NCBI GenBank assembly: GCA_030267565.1
Contig: BRXU01000026.1
Coordinates: 248,001 to 312,000, forward strand
DNA: 64,000 bases
DNA from: Pleodorina starrii
Lineage: Eukaryota > Chlorophyta > Chlorophyceae > Chlamydomonadales > Volvocaceae
Reading direction: 5' to 3'
The notes under the pieces were generated by a model that was not told where the DNA came from, searched no databases, and worked only from the letters and a program-made list of their open reading frames with translations. Below are positions 1-12,600 of the stretch, in pieces (position 1 is the stretch's first letter; the number at the start of each line of letters is the position of its first letter). The translations under genes were made by a program, and so were the position numbers.

Positions 1-550
1 TGCCAAGGGCGGAAAAGGGGAAAAGCAAAATCGAGGTCATTCGACAAGTCAGCGACGAGAAGTGGCCAGCCACCAAAGGCAAAAGGTATGAGCGTCGGGC
101 AGGGTAGGGTTGGAATGACGGGCTTGGCTTTTTTCCAAATCGACAACGCGTCCACTAATCGATGCCTTTCAAGTATACGCACATCAAAGCCGGCAGTTGA
201 GATTTCCTGAAGCAACACACACACACACACGAGAATGGCACGGCCCCTTCGGGTTGTCACGACATAAGGGGACGGCGACAACGATAACGTGACAGCGGCT
301 GTGATGACCACGCCGGGATAATCATGCAGACTCGCTCGAGTCAGCACGGCAACTAGGACCGACCAGGAATTCCGTAAGATTAACCAGGAACTCCGTAATA
401 TTGCATGTACCATAGAACTACCCGTGTTCGCACCAATGATCTCATTTAGAAGGGCCCCTAATTACTATTTCTATGGGAACTTCGCAATACGGTAAGGGGC
501 AAACGAACAGCTCGATAAACGTTTCGGCGACAGCTAGCCCAGGGTAGAGC

Positions 551-760
551 CATTTCAAAGTTTCAAAGGTAACAATGCTTAAAGCCCAACGTTAGTCAAA
601 GGGATAAATAGCTTACCGCGACGACATACCTCCCACCGACTGCGCGCGGCATTCCAAAGTTTCAAAGGTAACAGTGCCCACTGTCAGTCAAAGCCCACTG
701 TCAGCCAAAGGGATAAACAGCTAACCGCGACATTATAACTCCCGCTGGCTGCGCGCAGCA
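551..760. repeat. Two-copy direct repeat of about 105 bases
   Basis: Two adjacent imperfect copies (551-650 and 651-759). Both begin with a TTC-CAAAG/TTTCAAAGGTAAC block, share AGTCAAAGGGATAAA and end in CTGCGCGCGGC/CTGCGCGCAGC. The second copy carries a small internal duplication (CCCACTGTCAG). No terminal inversion or coding potential is visible, so this is a local tandem duplication of unknown origin. Confidence 0.6.
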
Positions 761-1622
761 CCCCTACCGCTCTCTGGCGGCACAGACCTGCACAGAAGCT
801 GTGGCACAGGAAGTGTGATGAATGCGCAAATGTAAGCTTAATAAATTGGCTCGCCCCAATAGGGGCGAGAGCCTTAGCGGTCGGTAGTCAACGGTAACAA
901 CGGTGCAAAGTTGAGTATGCGTAGACCGTATATACCGTTTAAGGTATATACCGTTGGGACAGGTCCTTTGTACCATACACCGGTCCTTTACCGTTGGGCA
1001 TGTCCTATGTATGATCGCACTATGTAGCTGTTATCCAGCTCCTCTGTAATTAATTAAATTCCTATGTACCATATTCCGGCCATTGTACAACTGTGCGTCC
1101 GACAGCCAAGAGAGAACGTTAATGAATGGTTATTTATATGTAGACTGTGGTGTTCATGCCAATTTCGACGGTGGTGCTGGTCCCAATCCTCACGGAGCGT
1201 ACCACGTGTGACTGACGCAGTCAGTGTTCTCGAAGCACGAGGTTGCTCGCATTCCGATGTACATACGACGGACTACAAGGGCCCAAAGGCCCCATCACCA
1301 CACGACGCATGTACGGCTACATACTTCATATAAGGGGCGAGCCGCAGTTGCTGCGTAGCAGACGGTTTTATGTATGTCTGGGACTCCTATTAAACCTGAC
1401 CCTAACCTCCATAACCCTTGCCTCCTTATTCTGTTCATGATTCATGGCGTCCTTTGCGTCCCACCGCCCGGCCGACGGCGACGCTTCCGTGTCACGGTGT
1501 CAGGTCAAGGTTGTTAATTCATGGGCTGTCGTATGGTGTATGTATTGATAGCTCTAGTTGCATAAAGCTTTCCCCAGTCTTTTGTTCTTACGTTAACTTT
1601 ATAGGATGGGAACTCGCTAGTT

Positions 1623-1972
1623 CACAGAAAAGGTCTGAGGGGAAAATGGACAACGTCCCTGAAATGAGTCCAAAAATAAAAATGCGTTCACATTGCCGTG
1701 GAGTTTTTGCCTCAGGTTTCCTAGGCTGTAGGCTTTTCGACTTTCCTAGGCTTTTCGACTTTTTGACTCGGATTCCCTATTTTCATAGGCATAGTTCACA
1801 TTTGAGGCAGAAAAGGTCTGAGGCGAAAAAGGACAACGTTCCTGAAATGGTGATAGATAGCAGTTTTAAGGGATACGGCGTTCACATTGCCGTGGAGTTT
1901 TTGCCTCACTACTATCTCACACGCGAAATCCTAGGCTTTTTTAACTTTTTGACTCGGATTCCCTATTTTCAT
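1623..1972. repeat. Diverged direct repeat, period about 183 bases
   Basis: Two copies (about 1623-1786 and 1806-1972) share GAAAAGGTCTGAGG, GACAACGT(C/T)CCTGAAATG, GTTCACATTGCCGTGGAG and GACTCGGATTCCCTATTTTC in the same order. The first copy has an extra CCTAGGCTTTTCGAC duplication. It overlaps the inverted-repeat candidate at 1791-2082, so it may be part of an old transposon fragment. Confidence 0.55.
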
Positions 1973-2082
1973 CGACGCGTTAAACGTGTCAGAAAGTCGC
2001 TGTCGTACTGAGTCTTTTAATACGTTCTGCCACATAGAATTACAGTACGGCATCACCATTTTCTGCCTGAAATGTGAACTAT
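1791..2082. mobile_element. Possible MITE with 24-base inverted ends
   Basis: The 24 bases at 1791-1814 (starting ATAGTTCACATTT) and the reverse complement of 2059-2082 agree at all but one position, giving a 292-base segment with near-perfect inverted ends. No convincing target-site duplication was found and the left end lies inside a direct repeat, so it could be an ordinary inverted duplication. No transposase is present. Confidence 0.3.
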
Positions 2083-2345
2083 ACCTAAGCATGCGTTTTT
2101 CTAAAAGACTAATGAATCGCAATTTCAGCTATACGTAAAGTTATTGAAGGCTCATATTTTGCACATTCAAACTTTCTGTGCCGCAGCTGCTGTGGCGGTA
2201 GGCGCACCCCTCGCAACTTCAATACAAGTCATGCGATTGCGGCTATGATCCCACTAGTAATAATAAAAAAAACAAGGCAAGCTGCCCCGCGGTGCCCAAA
2301 ATGGCGCCCGAAACGGTGACGTTAGGAAAGAGGAACCCTGCCCAA

Positions 2346-2645
2346 CTAAAAATCAAAGCGAATTGCCAACATGGAGAGCGGCCTCAATGCTTCGTTATGA
2401 ATCATTGTTGCTACATTGTGCGCCCCCTTCTGAGCACCCTCAGCCTGGCATGACAGAAATTTGGCGGTGCATCCAGCACCGCCAGTTTGCTGCTGCGCAC
2501 GGACAGGAGCAACTGACACACCTGGCGGAAGATTCCCCACAGATAGATGACGGTGTGTCCATTGAGCATCCGCAGCGTGTCCCAAAGCCGCTATTACGTA
2601 CAAAGCCGCAAGAAACAGAGCTTTGCGATACGATGATGGCGCCAT
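2346..2645 (-). CDS. Possible small secreted protein or first exon (hypothetical)
   Basis: A 99-residue frame starting at an ATG in good context. Its first ~27 residues form a textbook signal peptide: Met, a basic patch (YRK), a hydrophobic core (LFLAALYVIAALG) and an Ala-x-Ala cleavage-like site (ADAQ). The rest is undistinguished apart from two Cys residues (GCTAKFLSC). A CAG|GTGTGT donor-like site about 50 codons in means it could be only the first exon of a secreted or cell-wall protein. No family is recognised, and chance is a real alternative because nothing else nearby supports a gene. Confidence 0.3.
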   Translation of the reverse strand: MAPSSYRKALFLAALYVIAALGHAADAQWTHRHLSVGNLPPGVSVAPVRAQQQTGGAGCTAKFLSCQAEGAQKGAHNVATMIHNEALRPLSMLAIRFDF

Positions 2646-3336
2646 ATTAATCCTGTTCTTGTTCCTCAGCTATAGTGCATCCTGAAGAAGAGCGCACGGA
2701 GAGCGATCTATGCTGAGACTGCCGGCATCCCCGTGAACTGCGTTGCGCACCAACCGACGGCCTCTACCTTGAGCGCCTCCAGAAATAAGCTGTTAGAGCC
2801 TGTAGCTCTGTCCGGGCCCTTTGTGGCACGCCTCCACTGGGTAGCCTGGTGCAATCGTTCTGTCCAGGCTCAATGTCTGGCCTACCTCAGAGGCCCACCC
2901 CTAGCCTACCAATGCCACGCAGGACTCAGAAGGAAGGTGAGCGGCAACAAGATGTTAGCTACTCAGCAGAGATCAGTTCATCCACGGATTCTTAGACGTG
3001 TTCCCGCACATGGCTAGCGGAGGCGTGCTCACAAAGGTCCCGGTAATTGAAGAGCTCCTATGTATAACGGCGGTCTGTTGCAAACTAATTTATGAGTACT
3101 TGAGGCACACACTTCGAGGATGCACATTCATAGTCCTGAATGTGCCGTACGAAGCGCAAGCGGCAGTGTTTAAAAAGAATGTCGTTGGCATTGCAGCATA
3201 AATGTACAAACTACGCAGCATTAGCGCCTCCGCATTCTTCATCCAATGCATCGGCTCGTGTCTCCGTCTCAGATTTTCCACTTCAAGGGGCCGACGATGT
3301 ATAAGCAAGTAAAGCAAAATGCAAGCAATGTCTTTC

Positions 3337-3390
3337 AAACCATAAGTTGTTACTGCCATAAGTTGTTACAAACCATAAGTTGTTACTGCC
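3337..3390. repeat. Short tandem repeat, 33-base period
   Basis: AAACCATAAGTTGTTACTGCC occurs at 3337 and again at 3370, with a truncated ATAAGTTGTTAC between them. This is a simple slippage-type duplication. Confidence 0.6.
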
Positions 3391-6300
3391 ACTTATCATA
3401 ACAGTCCGGAAAAGCCAGAGGCGGCTGGGCCCTGCTGGACAAGAGGAAAAATCAACAGAGCCTTGAGACTCTTAGGCAACTGGAAGCGTATGTGCGGCGG
3501 AATTATATTGAATGCATCGGCGCTTTCGATTCGGTTGGCGCATGTACAATCGTCTTCAAATTCAAGGACCGTTAGGACTCGGACTGACCGCTTTTTCTAA
3601 TATAGCTATCAATACAGTACAAAGAACAAGCAACAACTACGACTGTAGACTGTATCTATAAGAATTGTCTGCGCCTACCAGAAGCAAATTATGTTCGAAC
3701 TGGAGAGCTGACCCTCATCCCGCAAGTAAGGCGCGAGCCTGCGCGAGCGCCGAGCGCGGAACTGGCGGAAGGCATCCGTACTAGTAATAGGAACACAACC
3801 CTAACAGGTTTGCTAAGCCATGTCCATGTTTATATCTATGTATGTCTTACAAGCTCGAGAGCTCATAAGGCCCAGACGAGCCAGGAGGCTCATGGACCGC
3901 GAGAATAGGCAGGTCAAAAAGGAACTAAGAACTATGTCGCCAAGCAGAAACTAAAGCAGGATCACAACGAAGACAGGTAAAATGAACAAACATTCAAACT
4001 AGCATAGAAGACCACCGAACCCAGATGTTGTGAACTAATTCAGCTAAGCCGCGTTGATTGTCCGCGCCCGTAACAGCAAGCATAGGCGGTGAAACGTAGT
4101 CGCCTAAAATGACACCTAGGGTGCTAAAACCCTGACGTATATCGTCGTACGCCGAACACTCCATCAGCACATGATATTCGTCTTCAGTACCACTATCACA
4201 GACCCTACAAGTACGCTCAGACCTCTGCCGTCCAGCAGGCCGATTTAAAATACACGACTGTTACCTGGGCTGTACCATTATCGCGCATGCGACGAGTAGA
4301 GTCAGCACCTAAATCCCTCACGAGTAGGACGTCCCACCGGCATCGAATTGCCGAAATGAAGCAGTTGCTCGCGTACCGGTACACACACGACGCCTGTGCC
4401 CATCTTACCGTACATGATACGGCGACCTGAAACGCAAGCTATTGGATCTTTCCCTCGCCTTAACACACCAGCCGCCTGAAAGTTGAAACGAAACTTGAGG
4501 CTAGTACCCCCACATGGTAAATGTATGTAGTCACAGGGTTTGGAGGTTTGCAGTATGCCATGCTGTACGGCAGATAGGTGGCTCTGCGGGCACCTGCTTG
4601 CAGTGTTGCTTGCGATTGTTGCGTTGTGGTTGCTACATACAGCGGGCACGGTGTTTGGTTGCCCACCCTGCCTTCAACTTACATTTGGAACCACAACGCG
4701 GCCAGTGTGCGGCTAGAACATGAATTCAAGACACGTACAATTGTCCAGGTCGAGGAATGTCGGTCGACGCCCCGGTTGGAAGCCCTGCGTGCTGATGGCA
4801 AACAGCCGGCACAGCAGCGACAACGCGAAACATGCAAGTCTGTCTCTGTACGCGAGGCCCTGTTACAATGTGCTTTTATGTGGTTCATTCGGCTTATGAA
4901 ACCCGGCACAACTTGCGACTGCCAACCACAACGGCGCCGCCGGACAGAGCGGCGTCCCATGGCTCTCGCTCATGGCACTTGGTTTACAGCGGTTCCATCT
5001 CCCATGGCTCTAGGGTTGCCACGGTTTGCAGAGCCAAGCCTTTATTGTGGAACAATGACCGAAGATGTCGCGCGGCCGTGGCCAACGAACTTAACCGTCA
5101 AGTCCGCGAGCGAGGTCCGTAGGGAGCGAGGCCCCCAGCAGCTCCATCGGCACCAGAGGCAGGCGCCACACTAGGTTGACCATCCCTGCCTCGACCAGCC
5201 GCACCGTGACCTCCGGGGAGCGGGGAAGCCACGGTGAGAGGCAACAACTGAATGGTTGAGAGAGTTTCACAGTGGCAACGTGCCAGCCACCTGCCGCCGT
5301 CAGGACGATATCTCGGCCATTATGTCCCCCATCCTGATGATGAATGAGTAACAACTGTATGTAACATCCTGTTACGTACGGGGATCACCGGGAACGGCTC
5401 GCCCCCCCTCCCCCGAATCCCCCGTCCTTCGCTGCGGTATCTTCCTTCTTACTACCTTCGTTAAGTACACACTGACTGAGCGAAAGGGTGCATGGCGGCG
5501 GTAGGTACCGCTAAACGGCCTGATGCCGTGTTGTGCGGACTGCAAACCCTGCCTCGCTATTGGAGCACGTGCGCAACCGCATCTAAGGCACAGAGCGGCG
5601 AGCTGAACGCGACTAGGGAGTTGGGTGCGAAGCGGCTGAGCTGCTTCCGACGGTTCTGATCAATCAAGCCGCGTGTCGTACCCGCTGCAGTGCACGGCCC
5701 GCTGGCCCGCTGGCTCTACCTTTCGAACGACTAGTCATGGAGTCCGGAGTCCTGGACCCGCTGTATCCACTGCCGCTACTGTTGAAATGAGGAATTCATC
5801 TGGGGAGCGATTTAACACTGCCGAGGTACATCCGGTAAAACCGGTAATTCATTCCAAGCACTGGATCCTGATGGTGTTGGCAAAACGAGCTGACATGCGC
5901 CGAAAACCGGCATCGTAACGCATCGCAACCAGTGCTGCCCGAGGACGGCATTTGCCCTTCGTCATCTATGAAAAATATGATACTTCTAACACTACTCGGT
6001 GGGGAAGGTGGCGTTACGTACTGCTTAGTGGACAGGTCCGTCAGGTCCTGTTAGGGCGTGTTAGGGTGTGTTGGACACCGCTGCGCGTCTCACGCGCCGA
6101 CATGACGCCAGAATGAATGTGCACATGAAGTGCGCGCACCAGCATACGTTCCAGATTACATCATTCGCCTTCGTTCGGAGACCCCCACCAGGGCGAACAC
6201 GCCCGATGGTTGGTTGCACAGCCGGAAGCCCACCGGAACGGCGAGCCGCGGCTGTCTCAGAGCCCGCACAGCAAATGGCTATCGTAAGCACTGCGAACAC

Positions 6301-6654
6301 GAGTCACACTACCTTCCTGTCTCATGGAATAGTGGGCTGCAGTGGAGAGTTCCAGGATCATCGGTACGATGCCGCTACCTACCTTCCATCCGCGACGCTG
6401 CATCAATTGTAAACTGCAATGCAACCATATCATAATAATGTATTGCGCTAACCCTCAACCTTTAGCCTGAGGAAAAACCTTCTTGCACTGTCTGCAGCAG
6501 ACTGTGAAGTAGGTGAAAACGTTCTGGAGCTCGCGAATCAGTTTGTTGAGTTACCGAACTTGTTTTAGCACTCATCTGCTTTGCTACAGCTGCGTTCTGA
6601 AAGCAGGCGCTAGTTGTTATTAGTCTGAGTAGGTCTGAGGCAGGAGGCACGAAA

Positions 6655-9600
6655 ATGGCACTTGACGGGCTCGGAGAAAAGCTCAAAAACTTCTTTAAGC
6701 CAAAGGAGGACTCCAGATTCAAAGGACAGGGCAGACGACTTGGAACGGCGGAGGTGCGTTCCTCGTTGTCAAACTAACGGTGCCGACGGAACCTGCTGGT
6801 TTCTTACGACCTCACCGTGTCATCGCTAATGTGTCACAAGTGTTATGTCGGAATACTGAAAGGTTCTAGTTTCTAGGATCTTATGTCCATGTTCCGATGC
6901 TGCGAACTGTTCGCTATGCCCGATGCCAACAGGTGCATTCGTCCGCTCCAAGACCGCACCAGCTCCAAGCCTCAGATGCCGAGGGAGGCCGTGCTGCAAA
7001 CCGAACTGCCGCACTCGATGCAAACGCCCCAACGGAGGCAGCTCTTTCACCGCCGAAGCCACCCCCGCAGCCCCTGGGACCCGGTGCGTTGCCACGGTGC
7101 TCCTCGGGAGGGGGAGGGGGTGTAGACTTGGGTTTGGGCCCTGGCTAGCACATCGACAGCATGATTTCCTGGAGGTATTACGTTTGAAAACCGCGGGCCG
7201 TATCCGCGCGTCCGTGTATCCGGGCCGTAACACCCGCAACACTGAAACACCAGGAACGAACGGCTAACAACAGCCGCCATGCCGGAGCCATGCCGGGCAT
7301 CTCCTGTACGCCGCGCCACCGCTATACACCTGCCCGCCCCAGGCATGGTAACAACACAAGTGGGCTGCGTTTTTGCGCGGCCCAAATCCCTTGCACGTCG
7401 CCCCCACCCATGCCGCTTTTCCCTTGCCCTCCCCCGTGAACCTCCTCTTCCCAATCTCCCTTGCGACTCCCCTCTCGCCACCCCCTTCCCGGAACCGAAG
7501 ACCAACCACAAAGCGGCCAGATACACGAACTCCCTTTTTCTCCTCCCCCAGGCGGCCGCCCCGCGCTGGTGCTTTCTCGCTCCCATCGCACCGAGGATGT
7601 GGTGCTGGACGCCGCCGTGATGGCCAACACCCCCACCGGCAAGGAGGCGCACCTCGTGTCAGCGCACAGGCCGCCCGGCGCAGGCGGCGCCGGGCGCGCC
7701 ACACCCTCCCACTCCCACCTGGGCCCCGGCTCGCCGCCGTCGCAATCCGCGTCCCCGCCCCCGACGTACCCCGCCGCGGCCTCGCCGGCGCAGGCCGCCA
7801 GCCCCTGCAGCCCTATCACCGGTTGCGGTGGTGGAGGTGTGCGCGTAGGCGCTGCGGGGGCGAGGGCGGGGCCGGGGGGGTTGACGGTGGAGGTTCCCCG
7901 CACCAGCGGCGGAGGGCGGGGAGGAGCCGGCGGTGGGGCCGGCGGCCACGCGGCGGAGCTGGGCCCGGCGGGGCGCGGGCGCAGCAGCCGTCATTCCCGG
8001 AACGAGACCAGCGCTGTGGGCAGCATGGTGAGATGGATGAGGGCGGAAAGCAGGGATCGTGCGGGGTCCTGTAAGCGTGAAGTGGGAGAGTTAGGGGGAC
8101 CGGGAGTGGCATAGCGCCCGGAAGGGGACGGCGGCGGTGGCGAGACGTTTTGAGGGGAGTGCACGAACGCACACACGCGTGTCGGCGGCTTGGTGGGTAC
8201 CTCACTTTACACTGTTACCTGATTACGTAAAACAACCGAGGAGGCGTTGAGGGTGCGCTTTCCACTGGTCACATTTAGCCGTCGGCTGCGAGTGGCGCGT
8301 TGCCTTGGGCAGGGGCTTCCCGTTGTGTCGCTGGCTTTGCGCGCACCGCATTGGCCTCGCGATCGTTTCTGTCGGGGGTGATATACCGGCGCCCGCGTGT
8401 CCCCGCCGCTCCCACTCCTCCCTCATTCGCCTGCCGTTTTGGCGTTCTCTGAGGGGCTGGTTGCTGCAACCGGTGCCAACGACACATCCCACTCCTGACC
8501 CCCTGTTTGGGCTATCATACGGCACTCTTACCCCTTCTCGCCCCCCCCCAGTGACTCATTTTTATATAAAGGAGCATATCATTCCCTGACCCCTCCCCCA
8601 GGTGTCCACCATCAGCACACCCACCGCGGCCGAGAAGCGCATGGGCGGATTCCGCTGCCCTGCACCGCCCACCGATGGAGCCATGGCGGACTATGGCTTG
8701 GCTCCCGCAACATCCCAGGTGGGTCGCCTGGCTGGGTGCCACGTGGGCATTGGCAGCGGATGTGTGAGCTGCGGTTTGGGTTTGGGTAAACAAGAAGATA
8801 TCGCAGCGAGGGGACGGACGACGGAGACGGCGTTAGCGAACGGACCCGGAACCCAGTAATACTGACGACTGAACATACCTGTAACCTTACCAAGACGAGG
8901 GGCACGGCGACCGCGTCGCCGCCAGAGCAACCCGGACGGGTGAGGCAGTGAGGGTGGAGAGTCCCTCCCTTGGTGACGAGCTCCAAGGGGATGGGCGAGG
9001 GGACGGGTGGGGATGCGGGGCGGTGGCCGGCAGGGCGGTGACCGGGAGTTCGGACTGCATGGGGGGCTTGTGTGCATGTGTTGCTGCAGCTGGGTGGTAT
9101 AAAAAAAATCGCAGCGGAGAAGGAGACGGCGTGGTTGGTTGGAGGTGTGTGAGGCAGCGCCCCTGCTCCAACGGTCCATTCCGGACGGAGGTTCGGAAGA
9201 ACGGACCTGGATATCGGGCGGCGGAGCGCGCTCGAAGAGGGGCGCAGGCGCGTTTCTCTGTTCCGCGATCTCACTCGCCCATGTTCTAGACATGCGCATA
9301 CTCTTAGCAGTCCGTGTGTGTCGCTTGTCGCTTGCCAGGATCCATCCAGCTTAGCGGCGCGTGCCTCCCCGGCTGGTCAGCCCAGCACCGCCTGAGCAGC
9401 GTCCCGCTCCTACCTCTCCTACTCCCACCTCCCGACCCAGCGACCCAGCGCCTCCTTTCCCTCGCTGCGGTTTAGTCTTTGTTACCCAGCGACGACCCTC
9501 CGGAAGCCCTAAAGCCCTCTTCCCCCGGGTCCTGGGGGATCCGTTCGCGAACGTCGCGTCCGTCCCTCCGCTGCGGTATCTCCTGTATTAACCCCTTCCC

Positions 9601-12600
9601 CCGACACCGCCACAGGCCTACGAGCTACAGCGCTGCCTGGCCCTGGTGCTGTCCAGTCGGCCCATGTCGAACTCAAACCTCGCCCTCCTCACGTCCACCG
9701 CCTCATCATCGGCAGCAGCGGCACCACCTAGCACCGCCACAGCAGAGTCCGGCGCCACGAGCTTCGAGCCCGCTGCAGGGCCGGCTGCAGGGCCGGCAGT
9801 TGCCGCCCCTGAGGGCAGCAGCCGCCCCCTGGACCCCCTGGCGAGCTCCTCGCTTTCGTCCAGGTCCCTCACAGAGGCGGAGGCGGGCAGCCTGGCGGCC
9901 GCCACTGCCACTGCCACCGCGGTGGGAGCAGGCGCAGACGCGGCAGCGTCCTCGGCGCCAGCCGAGGCTGGGCCCGGCGACGGTAGAGCCGGGGCCGGCA
10001 GTGCCGCCGAAGGCGGTGCATCAGCGGCGGCGGCAGCGCCGGCGGCAGCGGCGGCAGCGGCGGCGGCGGCAGCGGCGGCGGGTCCTCGTGAGTGCTGCGA
10101 GGCGCTGCTTCGGGTGCTGCGCAACGTGATGACCCGGCCGGAGGAGCCCAAGTTCAGGTGGGGAGCGGCGGGATGCGGGGCGGAGGAGGGAGCGGAAGGG
10201 AGAGGGGAAATGGGCGGAGGGGGGATGAACGGAGGCAGGCCTGGCAGGGAGTGAAGCAGGTGTGGGTTGGAGGGATGGTAGAGGTACCGTTGGCTTAGGC
10301 TTACGCTCGCTTGGGGCTCCTTCCCCCTCCTTCCCCTCCTTCTATTGCCGAAACGGGCATGCAATATCGATCGTTAGCGCCATCCCTACCTTGCCTCGCT
10401 CCCCACGGCTGGTCCGTTCGCAGCCTCTCACACTCACACCCGTTCCATGTCACCTCGGGGTCCGTCTCCGTTTCCGCTGCGGTATCTTCATTTTTCACCC
10501 CGGGTTCCCTCCCCGCGGCCGCCACCGCCACCGCCCCCCCGCCCCTTCTCCGTCATCCGCAGACAGATCCGGCTGTCCAACGCGCGGGTGCAGGAGACCC
10601 TGGTGGCGGTTCCGGGGGCGCTGGAGTTCCTGGAGGCGGCAGGTGAGCGGCGGGGGCGCGATGGTGGGTCCTAAAGAAGATACGGAGCCGCAGCGGTGGG
10701 TGGGCGGCGGTGGGTGGGCGGGCGGTGGGGGCGGTGGGGTTTGCGGTGGCCCGTTGCAGTCCAGGTCGGCGGGCGCGGGGGTCCTGGGATGGGTGGGGGT
10801 ATGGATTTGTGGTTTGTTTATGGGAGAGGCAGGCAGGAGGGCACGAGGGTAGTGGGGGCGGGGCAGGGCCGCACCCACTACCCTCGACTGCCGTGACTGT
10901 GACCGTGACTGCCGAGTCACGTCACGGAGCGCGGTGTGTGTGCGTGTGTGCGTGTGTAAAAGTGTCCGGTGCGAGGAGAGGCGGATGGACTGAGCGGAGC
11001 ACGGCAGGACAGGCTGCCCGTGAGGGCCGCAGCAGTGTCAGGTGCGTTGCGATATGCGCCGGTGATCTTCTCCTTTTGGGTTCACTGTAAAACGGGGTCC
11101 AGTCCAGGCCGCGCGAGGCTGAGATCGCCACCGGACTTGTTGGAACCCGGTGGAAACCCGCGCAGGCTTCCAGATGCGGTTCTCGCCCGAGGACGGCAGC
11201 GACACGGCCAACCAGGGGTGAGATTGGGCACACGAGGCTGGCTGGTTGGATGTCGTCCTCAGCGGGGGCACCGAGGCATATGGGCGGGAGTTACCATGTC
11301 CGAAGCCCTCCCGACAGCAACCGCGCCAAACACCCAACTTGGACTGCACGTCGCACCGCGCCGTGCTGCGAGGGAAGGGGCGGACGGGTGCTGCAATGGG
11401 CCCCGGTTGAAGAAGCTTCGCGATTGCTGGGTAGCTTCGCCACACGCCATGCAGCAGTGCCCCGCTCCCTCCCCCCCCGGCGTGTAATGCGGCGGCTTGC
11501 ATTGCACTGACCGCTAACCGCCCGCACCGCTCCGCACCCGGTGTGCCTTACTCGTGCGCGCCGCTGCACCGCACCTTACCCCACCCCACCCCACCCCACC
11601 CCACCCCACCCCACCCCACCCCACCCCACCCCACCCCACCCCACCCCACCTCACCTCACCCACCTCACCTCACCCACTTCAGGTTCCTGGTCCTGCCCGA
11701 TGAGGTGCCCCCCACCGCCCTGGCCGAGGCCTTCCGCATACTGTCCGCTGTCATGGCGGCGCACGGATTCGCAAGCCCCAGCCCCAGCCCCGGCCCCGGT
11801 CCGGCCCCCACGATGCCGGCAGCGGGCGCCATAGCGCCATCACAGCCGCCGCCGCCGCCGCCGCGTCAGTCCATTTCGCCGGCAATGAACCCGGCACCGG
11901 CTGTTGATCGATGCACCCAGGTGGGGCAGGGGCAGCTAGCAGGGTATCCGGGGATGCTAGGCCTTGGGGAGGGGGCCGGTGTAGTGGCGTGGCGTGCGAC
12001 CAGGGGCGAGGTGGCGAGCTTGAAGGGGCTGCGGGAAGACGCGATTCGCGCCCCTCGTAGGACGGCCGGTATCATGCTGCTTTGATGCGAGTGGGTGTTC
12101 GGATCCATGTACCGGTATGTAATTGGACGATCCTCGCTGGGCTGCAGTGGCCTCGTGCGGGCCCTGTGTTTCGGTTGACCCCGGGGGGGGGGGGGCTTCG
12201 CGGCCGTCCCAGTCGGAGTGTGACTCGGCGGGAAGCGGCAGCTGCGGCCAGAGCGCCGCGGCGGTTTGGCGCCAGGGGTATGGCTTCGGACTGCCTGGCC
12301 TGGGCCTGTCTGTAACTCTGGAAGCCCCCGATCGTCGTTGCTTGTGTCTTGCCTTGTCACGCGCACGCCACCTGCGTGCGGATATAGAAGTGCGTGTGTA
12401 CTGTATGCGTGCGCGTGTGTGAGGGGTTTGGGGGGTTGGGGGGGGGGACGTTGATCACGAACCTTCTTGAGGTGGGATCGTGGGAACCCGCGCTTGGTCG
12501 CACGGTTGTGAACCGACTGCGCTGGCTGCCAGGAAGCTGGTGCGCTGGCCGGGCGCGTCGAGGCCCTCGCCTCTCTAACGTCCGAGCCGCGCGCTTGCTT

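Larger units (their letters stand above)
1..6654. other. Region without a supported gene
   Basis: This stretch is of lower GC than the genes that follow and contains short direct repeats and one possible inverted-repeat element, listed separately. A run of CA dinucleotides lies near 216-230. Reading frames here are short, show no codon signature or recognisable domain, and are not listed, except for one weak secreted-protein candidate at 2346-2645. Frames at 4578-5174 (+) and 5091-5354 (-) overlap on opposite strands and resemble nothing I know. Confidence 0.6.

Noticed and set aside
4578..5174. 198-residue plus frame, and 87-residue minus frame at 5091-5354
   Set aside because: No domain, no repeat of codon bias typical of the real exons, and they overlap each other at one end.
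9618..10364. 248-residue minus frame opposite UBX exon 5
   Set aside because: It is a shadow of the Ala-rich exon; the plus strand has the spliced, domain-bearing frame.
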